NCBI GenBank assembly: GCA_020049855.1
Contig: JAGVLJ010000001.1
Span: 124,001-188,000 of the forward strand
Length of the DNA: 64,000 nt
Reading direction: 5' to 3'
DNA from: Bacteroidia bacterium
GTDB taxonomy: Bacteria; Bacteroidota; Bacteroidia; UKL13-3
Shown here: piece after piece, positions 26,318-34,692 of the stretch
Layout of the letters: every line of letters begins with the position of its first letter
How positions within the stretch are numbered: the stretch's first letter is position 1
Notes under the pieces: generated by a model
The model's database searches: none
Told to the model about the DNA's origin: nothing
What the model saw: only the letters and a program-made list of their open reading frames with translations
Made by a program: the position numbers and the translations under genes

Positions 26318-26388
26318 GTTGATTAGTTGATTACTTCTATTAGAGAAGCTGCGCTAAAATAGGCTAATTTGCTTCAAATATTTGACAC

Positions 26389-27552
26389 ATGAATTTAACA
26401 GATTTTCTAAGGCCTGTTTCCCAATCGGTTGTTGAACAATTAGCACCATTCTCGCCCAGAAGCTGGTATAACCACGCTCAGGTTTATGTCAATTCGTTTC
26501 CGGATATAGATGCCTGCCGCATTTGGATAGTAGGCGTGAAGGACGACCGAGGGATAACCTCACAGGCCGGAGCGGCAGCCGCTCCGGATGCCATTCGCCT
26601 GCAACTGTACCGGCTCATAAATCATCACGAGCATCTTTCGGTGGCCGATTTGGGAAATATAGAAGCCGGAGAATCTTTAAGCGACACTGCTTTTGCCCTG
26701 AATCAGGTGATGAAAGAGGCACTGCACAAAAAGAAAATTATCATTGTATTGGGCGGAGCATCCGACCTAACCTATTATCAATACCGAGCCTACGAGGGTG
26801 TTTCGCGCACCTTGCGATTGGTAAATGTAGATAGCCGAATACAACTAAGTGCAGTAGAAGGAGCCGAAGAGGAAGCTTACCTAAACCGAATTATTTTGCA
26901 TGAGCCCAACTTTCTTTTTAACGTAACTCACTTGGCTTATCAAACTTATTTTTGCGAAGAAGAAAGCCTGCACACGTTTAATCGCATGAACTTTGATGCT
27001 TTTAGACTGGGCTTTGTAACTAAAAATATAGAAGAGTGTGAGCCGCTGCTGCGTGATGCCGATATGTGCAGCTTTAACATGGCAGCCATTCGTATGGGCG
27101 ATGCACCCGGCCAAGTATCGGGTTCGCCCAATGGATTGTTTGGTGACGAAGCCTGCCAGATTGCCCGCTATGCCGGAGTAAGCAATGAACTGAGTTCTCT
27201 TGGCTTGTTTGGATATGTTCCGCATGTAGATGTACAACAACAATCGGCTAAACTTCTGGCGCAACTTATTTGGTATTTTGTGGATGGCGTGTACAATCGC
27301 AAAAACGATTATCCGGCAGCCGAAAGCAGCGATTTTCAAACGTACCGCATCACCTTTAACAACAGCAGCCATGAAGTGGTTTTTTACAAAAGCCTTAAAA
27401 GCGACCGCTGGTGGATGGAGGTACCATACCCGGTTGAAAAATCGAGCCGCAAAGGACGCTACCTGGTGCCATGCTCTTACAAAGATTACGAAACAGCTTG
27501 CAATGATGAAGTGCCCGACAGGTGGCTGAAAACATATTATAAATTAATTTGA
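26389..27552 (+). CDS. Arginase/formimidoylglutamase-like protein lacking metal ligands
   Basis: The 387 residues follow the arginase/ureohydrolase fold: WIVGVKDDRG, then IIVLGGASDLTYYQYRAYE (about 118-136), VNVDSRIQLS (145-154) and DMCSFNMAAIRMGDAPG (about 218-234). In active family members these read GGGHD, DAHxDxR and SxDxDxxDP. Here the first His is Ser, the second His is gone and the acidic pair is SFN, so the two-manganese site cannot form. The protein is probably a non-catalytic relative conserved in Bacteroidota. A C-terminal extension (about 310-387) with two Trp-rich strands is not part of arginase. The start is ATG 26389. Confidence 0.8.
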   Translation: MNLTDFLRPVSQSVVEQLAPFSPRSWYNHAQVYVNSFPDIDACRIWIVGVKDDRGITSQAGAAAAPDAIRLQLYRLINHHEHLSVADLGNIEAGESLSDTAFALNQVMKEALHKKKIIIVLGGASDLTYYQYRAYEGVSRTLRLVNVDSRIQLSAVEGAEEEAYLNRIILHEPNFLFNVTHLAYQTYFCEEESLHTFNRMNFDAFRLGFVTKNIEECEPLLRDADMCSFNMAAIRMGDAPGQVSGSPNGLFGDEACQIARYAGVSNELSSLGLFGYVPHVDVQQQSAKLLAQLIWYFVDGVYNRKNDYPAAESSDFQTYRITFNNSSHEVVFYKSLKSDRWWMEVPYPVEKSSRKGRYLVPCSYKDYETACNDEVPDRWLKTYYKLI

Positions 27553-27558
27553 TTTACG

Positions 27559-27941
27559 ATACGAATACGTAACATTTTTGTGGCCTCCCTGTGCCTTTTG
27601 GCTTGTGTAAGTTTTATTCCTGCTGACGGTGGTTTAAACTGTTTCGGGTTTCACGCGGGGGAGTTTACCTACAAATCTCCCGAAGGAAAGGTGAAAGTAG
27701 TGATAGCAGGAAACATACCGAGTTTCACCATAAGGGAAGGTACACCATTGAATCAACCATTGAGTGGCAGAACGATTGCGACTACAAAGCTACTTTGATA
27801 AAAACCAATCTCCCCGACTTTCCGTTTAAACCCGGTATCAATCTGTTTGTGCGGGTGTATAAAATTGAAGGGAAAAAGTACTTTTACAAATCTACCATCA
27901 ATGGCGAAAGCTTTGATGGGGTGATGACGAAAGTAAAGTAA
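27559..27941 (+). pseudogene. Frameshifted small lipoprotein gene
   Basis: Two frames together read as one protein. The first frame gives IRIRNIFVASLCLLAC (a lipobox), then NCFGFHAGEFTYKSPEGKVKVV. The second frame then continues RKHTEFHHKGRYTIESTIEW, NDCDYKATLIKTNLPDFP and on to GVMTKVK and a stop at 27939-27941. The switch lies near 27700-27715 and would be repaired by adding one base. There is no ATG; the likely start is the degenerate ATA at 27559, or GTG 27580. The pattern of a small C..F..G.F.Y domain with a late IEW..DC.Y strand is familiar from secreted Bacteroidota proteins. It is either a decayed gene or a sequencing error. Confidence 0.6.
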
Positions 27942-28121
27942 GGCCAGATTTAATTTCTAATCTTAACGATGTGCTAAAACGAGGATGCTTACAACAACAA
28001 TTTCCCAAGCTATTCCTTAAACCTTGCTTTTATCGCTTTTTAACTCTAATTTTACCTTGCTTTTTTTACATCTTTATTCTGCTTTGATGTTGCTTGCAAG
28101 TAGAATGTCAAACCGTAACAC

Positions 28122-29102
28122 ATGAATCCATTTTGGACACAAATAATTATTCAGACTACTCTTAAACATAAGGGGAAGAAAAGAACTAACTCCCTACAGC
28201 GTTATTCAGACTTTGAACTTGCTAAGGCCTATAGAGAGTTTAAAATTACCTTAAAGCGTTATATCAAAGACGTTATACTCATTACCATTGGTATTTTCTC
28301 TGCCTCTTTCGGCTTTAAAGGTTTTCTGCTAACCAATAACTTTATAGATGGCGGGGCAACCGGAATTTCATTGCTTATTTTGGCATTAACACATATTCCC
28401 CTTTACCTCCTGATTATTGCAGTAAATATTCCGTTTATCATACTCGCCTATCATGTTATGGGTAAACCATTCGCTTTTAAGACAGCTCTTTCAATATCGG
28501 GACTGGCATTGGTACTGGCCACTGTAACTTTTCCGAACGTGACAAATGATAATTTACTGGTGGCTATTTTCGGTGGGTTTTTTCTTGGGGCAGGCATTGG
28601 TTTTGCCATTCGGGGAGGTGCAGTAATTGACGGAACAGAAGTTCTTGCCATTTTTTTAAGCCGCAAACTTGGGGCAACCATTGGAGACATCATCATAGCC
28701 ATAAATGTGTTGATTTTTTCTGCCGCAGCCTATTTATTAGGAGTGGAGATAGCCCTGTACTCCCTGATAACCTATTTAGCCGCGTCTAAAACACTGGACT
28801 TTATTGTGGAAGGTATTGAAGAGTATATTGGTGTTACCATCGTTTCAACGCACAGCGAAGAAATTCGACTAATGATTATTAGCAAAATGGGGCGTGGGGT
28901 GACCGTTTATAGCGGGAAACGCGGGTATGGGAAACGTGGTGAAATTAAAGATGTAGAAATAATTTATACGGTGATCACACGACTTGAATTAAATAAATTG
29001 ACGACTGAAATTGAAAAAATTGAACCGACAGCTTTTGTGGTAATGAATAGCGTGAAAGACACCAAAGGGGGTATGATTAAAAGACGACCACTAGACCATT
29101 AA
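28122..29102 (+). CDS. YitT family membrane protein
   Basis: This 326-residue protein has an N-terminal cytoplasmic lead (about 1-45) and five to six membrane helices (about 50-215), including GFKGFLLTNNFIDGGATGISLL and GIGFAIRGGAVIDGTEVLAI, both characteristic of the DUF161/YitT domain. A C-terminal DUF2179 domain follows (about 230-315; GRGVTVYSGKRGYGKRGEIKD). It probably transports a small molecule or ion; the substrate is not known. The start is ATG 28122. About 180 bases upstream, after the broken lipoprotein gene, appear empty. Confidence 0.9.
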   Translation: MNPFWTQIIIQTTLKHKGKKRTNSLQRYSDFELAKAYREFKITLKRYIKDVILITIGIFSASFGFKGFLLTNNFIDGGATGISLLILALTHIPLYLLIIAVNIPFIILAYHVMGKPFAFKTALSISGLALVLATVTFPNVTNDNLLVAIFGGFFLGAGIGFAIRGGAVIDGTEVLAIFLSRKLGATIGDIIIAINVLIFSAAAYLLGVEIALYSLITYLAASKTLDFIVEGIEEYIGVTIVSTHSEEIRLMIISKMGRGVTVYSGKRGYGKRGEIKDVEIIYTVITRLELNKLTTEIEKIEPTAFVVMNSVKDTKGGMIKRRPLDH

Positions 29103-29211
29103 ATAGAATTAGACGGGGCTTTGTCAGCGAGCGACCTGCGTTATCGTAAAACCGTTTAATGGGGTATTCCGGATTTTATGGGCTATATTCGCTTAACTTT
29201 AAATAAATTTT

Positions 29212-29739
29212 ATGAAAAAAATAAACTTGCTACTTGGTTTCGTTTTGTTTTTATCCCTTAATTCATTTGCACAGGAAAAAACATTTGCAGTAAAACTCAA
29301 TTATCTGAGCCCGCTGGTAAAAACGATCAATCTTTCTTTTGAGAAAGCGGTAAAAGAAGATGTCTCCTTTCAATTAGGAGTGTATTATACCGGTTTCTCC
29401 AGCGCAGGCGTTTCATACAGTGGCCTTGGCCTTACGCCCGAATACCGAAAATACCTTACAGGTGAAGCGCTGGATGGAGCATATATTGCCCCGTTTGCAC
29501 GCTACCAAAGCCTCACCCTTACCGAATCGGCAACAACGAGCAAAGGCACCACCAGCACCTTTGGAGGTGGGTTAATTATAGGCCGCCAGTGGATGATGAA
29601 AGGAATTTCATTTGATATTTTTATCGGACCTATTTATAATTCGGGCTCCTATTCATCAAAAAGCGGAAACCGCATTGATGCCGGCAGTTTTGAAGGATTT
29701 TCATTACGTTTTGGCTCTACTATCGGGTTAGGATTTTAA
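29212..29739 (+). CDS. Small outer-membrane beta-barrel protein
   Basis: This 175-residue protein has a signal peptide (to about residue 21, SLNSFAQ). Alternating amphipathic strands and aromatic girdles (VSFQLGVYYTGFSSAGVSY, DGAYIAPFARYQSLTL) lead to a C-terminal strand, SLRFGSTIGLGF, ending in Phe as barrel proteins do. It looks like a DUF3575-like or OmpA-barrel-like protein of about eight strands; the function is unknown. The start is ATG 29212. A strong terminator follows 16 bases after the stop. Confidence 0.75.
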   Translation: MKKINLLLGFVLFLSLNSFAQEKTFAVKLNYLSPLVKTINLSFEKAVKEDVSFQLGVYYTGFSSAGVSYSGLGLTPEYRKYLTGEALDGAYIAPFARYQSLTLTESATTSKGTTSTFGGGLIIGRQWMMKGISFDIFIGPIYNSGSYSSKSGNRIDAGSFEGFSLRFGSTIGLGF

Positions 29740-29754
29740 TTTACCATCACTCAT

Positions 29755-29794
29755 AAAAAAAGCCCGTCCCGAAAAACTCGGACGGGCTTTTTTT
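29755..29794. terminator. Strong bidirectional intrinsic terminator
   Basis: A GC-rich stem AGCCCGTCC (29761-29769) / GGACGGGCT (29780-29788) is flanked by an A-tract and a T-tract, so it works for both the barrel gene (plus) and the Calx-beta gene (minus, stop at 29811). Confidence 0.93.
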
Positions 29795-29810
29795 ACATAT
29801 GGGTTGCCAG

Positions 29811-32800
29811 TTATTCTATAATTACTTTTTTAATTGAAACAGCTCCGGCAGCCTGCACACGCACCAGATAAATACCGGCCTTTAAGGTGGAGGTATTTAC
29901 TTCGCTGTTTTTTGCCCGTATCCCTTTTTGCGCGATAATGACATTTCCGGTCATATCCATCACGTCAACAGTTTCAATGATTTTATCACTTCTTACACTC
30001 ACTACTTCCTTTGCGGGGTTTGGATACACAACCATGTGCAGTGCATTTTGATCCCTTATGCTGTTGGGGTCATTATCGGTAATCACAAGGGTGTAAGTTG
30101 ATGCAGAAGGATCCATCCAGGCGTTGTTGGTGGCATTCTGTAGAGAAAGTACAATGGTATCGGGTGTTGGTTCAGACAAGGCATCGTCTAAAATAGTTAG
30201 GGTTACTGTTTGGTCAACGTTACTTCTTTCTGCAAAAGTTACTACCTGTGTGGTGTAAGTGTAATCAACTCCTGCTACTGCATTTCCTCCTGTTACCACA
30301 ACAGAAGTTGATGTTGGGAATAAGCTTGGGTTTTTAAGTTTGATGTTTACGGTTTTGTTTCCGCTTCCTTCGGCCACGGTAGCACCTGGGGTAGCAAACG
30401 ACAGGGTATCGCCCGATACAATATGACTTGGGAATTGTGGTATTAATTGATAGCCCGATGTAAATGGATTGCTGGCATCAAACTGGGTTCCCAACCCGAT
30501 AATAGCAAATGGCTGCCTTGGTATTGGAGAGCCGTTTAACAAACTTGTACCGATAATGCGAATCTGAAAACTATCGGAAAGATTACCATTGATGTAAGCA
30601 TACAAATTTTTCCCTGATCCTGTAAACGGAGTAACCGGCCATTGAGTGGTATCGGCCAGAGTAACAGAAGGGAAATACACCAGGTTGTTTTCTGCAAACT
30701 CGGTAAGAGTGTTTACTTGTGTTGGTGTAGCAATCCGATTTCCTGTGCCTGCCAGCATAATGGTATCCAGATTTGATAACTCGGCCAGTCCGTTAAACTG
30801 AATCACCTGTCCATAGGCAAAGATACTGTCGCCCTGATTTATAACATATCCAAAATTTTTGGTTGTATTAAAAATGGTAATACCACCGGTATAGTCACGA
30901 ATGGTAAAACTTACTCCTGCGGTACGATTATTAATTCCATAAACTACTCCTTTCAAAATGGCCCATCTGTTTAATGAATCAACTACTCCGTTAGTATCAA
31001 CCGAAGTCATGGCTCCTATAGTGCGGGTAGGATACAACCAGTTTGTAATAAATATGGTATCAGTGCCTATGGGTGTAACTAGTGCATTGTTGGTAGGAGC
31101 AGATAAGCGCACCGTGAAAAATTCGGTTGACTCAAAATACTGGCTTCTGTTTAAACGCACCACCACTTCTTTCATAGTATCGGCAGCCGAGGTAAAGGTG
31201 AGTGAAGAGGTGAGCAACGTATAATCGGAAGCTGGCAGCGCGGTACTCGAACTTGCTGTTACAGCTACGGTATAACTGCCGGTATCGTATTTTTTCAGTT
31301 TTACCGGAATGCGTATGGTGTCTTCATTCTCTGCATGAAATTCGGAGGTGGTAAGAAAAGATATTTGAGGATTATCGTTGTCATTAATGTACACTGTCAT
31401 CACCGAATCGGCACCAAGTAGTGCCTGATTGGTTGGGTTGCGAAGGGCTAAAATAACCGCTTCGGGTAACTCAAAAATGTCATCGTTCAGCACGGTTAAT
31501 GTAACCGTTTGCGGAGTAACTGATGCGGCAGGAAAAGTAACTGTTTTAGTAGTGAAAATATAATCGACTCCCTGAGTAGCAGTACCTGCTTTTTGTACTA
31601 CAGTTACTGAAGTAGGTGTGGCACTTGGATACTGAATACTTATTGATAATTGTACAGTAGCAGAGTCTTCCGTAACTGTTTTGCCTATTTGGGTAAACTT
31701 CACGATAGGGGCGGTATCGTTATCGGTAATGCTTAAGGTAAAAACCGAATCAGCATCAATGGTAGCCGAATTGGTGGCATTTCGCAATGCAAAAATGGCC
31801 GTTTCGGTTGCTTCTACTAAAACATCATTAGCAACCGTAATGCTTACACTTTGAGATGTGGTTGAACTGGCCGGGAAAGTTAAAGTAGTGGTATTTAATG
31901 TAAAGTCGATGCCGTTTCCGGTAGCAGATCCTCCTTTGGTTACTATGCTCGCAGAGGTTGCATTGCTGTTAGGGTTTGAAATACTTACCATAATAGTAAC
32001 TGCTGTGGAGTCTTCACTCACTGTTTTACTCAATTGAGCAAACTTGATTACAGGTGCAATCGGATTAAGTGTAGAAGTATCTCCTGATGTAGCATTGGCA
32101 GTATTATAGTTGGCGTTTACACCATTTCCGTTAAATGCAAATACTTTAAAATAATAACGGGTATTATTATTCAATCCGGTTACAGTTACGCTTGTATCGT
32201 GTCCGGCATACACCACCATTCCCGTTCCTTTGTTAAGGGAAGATGCCGATGTAATTACCGTGTCGGCTTGTGTATAGCTGTTTATATTCCTGTAGGTAAA
32301 ACTATCGGTTGGGCTGCTAATGGAAGAGGAGGTATGTGCTACTACCAGATATCGTTGTGGGGTTGATGTAGCTTTAGCCCAACTTAGGTTTAAAGAACTT
32401 AAGGTAATATTGGTAAATGTAAGTGCCAATGATTGATTTGAAGGCTCATTAAACAACGCATTCACCGGTACAAAATCACTGGCAAAACGGGTAGAACTGG
32501 TATCCCAGTTGGAGGCAGCCATCATGCTGTCACGCATCAAGGAGGCAATACCTGAAACCGGACCCCTGAAACGGGCATTTAATTTAGGGCCCGCATGAAA
32601 ATCAGAGAGCGTTCCCGGAGCTTTTGAAGTAGAGGTGGTGGTAGCGCCTGAAGTCCACCCGCTGTTTCCGCAATTTATTCCGGCTACGTATTGATTAAAC
32701 CCGGTGTAGGCTATCATTTGGTCTCCGGCTGCTGCTAAATTAGGAGCGGATGCATAAAAGGTCATTACTCCGTCTTCCCAGGTAGTATCATTTGTTCCGG

Positions 32801-34553
32801 TGTTCATAATAAACCGTACTACCGTTCCGGCCGGTACATCATTCAAAGAAGTTAATGTTGGAAGAGAGTAAGTGCCCTCGTTTGCGGTAAGTGTATTATC
32901 TGCTAAAACTCCGTTATCGGTAACCTTCAGATTTCTTAAGTCAAGACGTTTTAAGGTAATAAACTCAGCGTTGTCATAAATACCGGTTGAGCTGCTAGCT
33001 TCTATTTGTGTAAATGCCAAATCTCCGCTGGCCGGATTTAATATTCCATCATTGTCTTTTATGGTAAAGTTGTAAACCGAGTCAACCGTAATCACAGATG
33101 CCGCACCACCGCTTGCGTTTCGCAAACTGAACTGCAATGTTTCATCCCATTCATCCGTTGCATCGTTCGTTACTCCAAATGCAAAAGTTTGAGCAGCGGT
33201 TGAGTTGCCAGGGAATTTTAAGGTCACCGTGTTAAATGTAGTGGTAAGGTCAGCTCCGTTGGTTGCATCCCCTCCGCTCAGTACTAGATTCACAAAAGTA
33301 GTATCTGTATTTTGTGTTGCTGGATTTACAATGGACACACTGATTGTATTTGAAACGGCTCCCTCAATTGCTGAACCAAATTTATTGGTAAAATAAACCT
33401 GTGTACGTGGCTGAGTGGCATTTGCAGTGAGTGCGCTTGAATAAATATTGGTGTTGTTTGCCGTATCAATAATAAGCACCATGGTATGGTAGGTAGTTCC
33501 GGCTGTCAGTCCGCCCACTAATACTGAATCCCCATCACCTTTGTATATACATTTTGCTTCGGAATCATTTACCCAGGTAGAACCCGAACCTGTAAAATTG
33601 CTGTCGGCAGTTATCCCAGCCAGCGAGCCCGAAGCAGTACCAGCTGTAATAGAATTAGTATCTTTCAGGTATACCAGCACAGTTTGGTTGGCGGCATTAT
33701 AGGTGCCCGGTTTTGTCCAGCGCACGCGTGCCGTTGTAAAATTTTTGGGGCTGATTGAAGTAGCCGTGACCGGAGATGGACCTCCGCCCACACCGCTGAT
33801 ATCAGACCAGCCTGTACCCACACGAATGCCGTCAATAGTAGCATTAGGTGTGTTTATTCCCTGACGTATTCCAAATCGAGCAATATCTCCCAAATCTGTT
33901 CCGCCATTTATTGCTCCAGCTGATGGTGTGGGTGCGGATGAACCGGAAATGGAAGGGTTAATCCACAAATATGTTGAGTCGTTTGCCGTGCCGCTTAGCA
34001 TAACATATGCAATGGCAACCAGTGTGGTTGTTCCGGGGTTAAGGTTGTTGCTTGCCCAGGCAACGGTTCCTGCAGATGCTGTTTTTATCCCTAAATTATA
34101 TGTATTTCCAGTCCCTCTTCTCACACACAATCTGGCTCCGAAGTTAGTTGTACTACTGGACGGTAAAAAAAGGATGAAGTAATCTCCTGCTGCGTTTGAG
34201 CTGTCCAGCATTCTTAGAGTGTCTGAAATATTAAGTAAAAACGATGCATACACTGTTCCGCTGGTTTGGGTGGCAAATTGCCGATAAGCATCTTCGGCAC
34301 TGGTACTGGTAGCAATCGTAGATAACTGGTTGCCGGTTCCGGAGGAAGCATATCCGGAGTAGGTAATTGTTCCGGTTGTTACCATTAACGGATTACCTGT
34401 TCCGGAGAAGTTAACCCAGTTTCCTCCACTTACATTGGCTCCTGCGCTTAGGCTTGTTAACTGGCCTGAGGTGTAGGAAAAATTTTCATTCAAAATTTGA
34501 GCATTTACATTTACTCCGATGAATGAGGCGATGATTAGTAGAATTTTTTTCAT
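29811..34553 (-). CDS. Giant Calx-beta/FN3 surface protein with T9SS type A sorting domain
   Basis: This 1580-residue protein has a signal peptide (to about residue 19, NVNAQ). Domains read in order: an N-terminal beta-sandwich (about 20-250), an FN3 domain (about 265-370), and a Calx-beta (about 395-500). Next come a region like a lamin-tail domain (about 510-700) and a second FN3 (about 710-830). Three Calx-beta repeats follow (about 835-1150; ends such as DSVFTLSITDND and DSVMTVYINDND). Then come an OB-fold-like module (about 1174-1340; AILKGVVYGINNRTAGVSF), another Calx-beta (about 1380-1490) and a T9SS type A sorting domain (MVVYPNPAKEVVSV to the end). Calx-beta repeats bind calcium and give rod-like adhesins. 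An OB module is common in secreted nucleases, but no nuclease domain is present. The start is ATG 34553. Confidence 0.88.
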   Translation of the reverse strand: MKKILLIIASFIGVNVNAQILNENFSYTSGQLTSLSAGANVSGGNWVNFSGTGNPLMVTTGTITYSGYASSGTGNQLSTIATSTSAEDAYRQFATQTSGTVYASFLLNISDTLRMLDSSNAAGDYFILFLPSSSTTNFGARLCVRRGTGNTYNLGIKTASAGTVAWASNNLNPGTTTLVAIAYVMLSGTANDSTYLWINPSISGSSAPTPSAGAINGGTDLGDIARFGIRQGINTPNATIDGIRVGTGWSDISGVGGGPSPVTATSISPKNFTTARVRWTKPGTYNAANQTVLVYLKDTNSITAGTASGSLAGITADSNFTGSGSTWVNDSEAKCIYKGDGDSVLVGGLTAGTTYHTMVLIIDTANNTNIYSSALTANATQPRTQVYFTNKFGSAIEGAVSNTISVSIVNPATQNTDTTFVNLVLSGGDATNGADLTTTFNTVTLKFPGNSTAAQTFAFGVTNDATDEWDETLQFSLRNASGGAASVITVDSVYNFTIKDNDGILNPASGDLAFTQIEASSSTGIYDNAEFITLKRLDLRNLKVTDNGVLADNTLTANEGTYSLPTLTSLNDVPAGTVVRFIMNTGTNDTTWEDGVMTFYASAPNLAAAGDQMIAYTGFNQYVAGINCGNSGWTSGATTTSTSKAPGTLSDFHAGPKLNARFRGPVSGIASLMRDSMMAASNWDTSSTRFASDFVPVNALFNEPSNQSLALTFTNITLSSLNLSWAKATSTPQRYLVVAHTSSSISSPTDSFTYRNINSYTQADTVITSASSLNKGTGMVVYAGHDTSVTVTGLNNNTRYYFKVFAFNGNGVNANYNTANATSGDTSTLNPIAPVIKFAQLSKTVSEDSTAVTIMVSISNPNSNATSASIVTKGGSATGNGIDFTLNTTTLTFPASSTTSQSVSITVANDVLVEATETAIFALRNATNSATIDADSVFTLSITDNDTAPIVKFTQIGKTVTEDSATVQLSISIQYPSATPTSVTVVQKAGTATQGVDYIFTTKTVTFPAASVTPQTVTLTVLNDDIFELPEAVILALRNPTNQALLGADSVMTVYINDNDNPQISFLTTSEFHAENEDTIRIPVKLKKYDTGSYTVAVTASSSTALPASDYTLLTSSLTFTSAADTMKEVVVRLNRSQYFESTEFFTVRLSAPTNNALVTPIGTDTIFITNWLYPTRTIGAMTSVDTNGVVDSLNRWAILKGVVYGINNRTAGVSFTIRDYTGGITIFNTTKNFGYVINQGDSIFAYGQVIQFNGLAELSNLDTIMLAGTGNRIATPTQVNTLTEFAENNLVYFPSVTLADTTQWPVTPFTGSGKNLYAYINGNLSDSFQIRIIGTSLLNGSPIPRQPFAIIGLGTQFDASNPFTSGYQLIPQFPSHIVSGDTLSFATPGATVAEGSGNKTVNIKLKNPSLFPTSTSVVVTGGNAVAGVDYTYTTQVVTFAERSNVDQTVTLTILDDALSEPTPDTIVLSLQNATNNAWMDPSASTYTLVITDNDPNSIRDQNALHMVVYPNPAKEVVSVRSDKIIETVDVMDMTGNVIIAQKGIRAKNSEVNTSTLKAGIYLVRVQAAGAVSIKKVIIE

Positions 34554-34587
34554 ATGTGATATTTTGTTTCTTTCGGAAAAAAGCTAT

Positions 34588-34595
34588 CAAAAATA
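34588..34595 (-). promoter_or_regulatory. Candidate -7 element for the Calx-beta gene
   Basis: On the minus strand the sequence reads TATTTTTG, an exact TAnnTTTG match 34 bases before the ATG at 34553. No -33 TTG is clear. Confidence 0.4.
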
Positions 34596-34692
34596 ACAAC
34601 CCAAAACGGTTGAGGTTTTAAGGAACTGTTAAAAAAACATTTAAAGATAAAATTGTTCGGGCAACCTACAGGTAGCTGTGGAAAATAAAAAG

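Noticed and set aside
26881-27372. 163-codon open frame on the minus strand
   Set aside because: Antisense to the arginase-like gene; no recognisable domain or signal.
27700-27720. Programmed frameshift in the small lipoprotein gene
   Set aside because: No slippery heptamer or downstream pseudoknot is evident, and the start codon is also degraded; decay or sequencing error is simpler.
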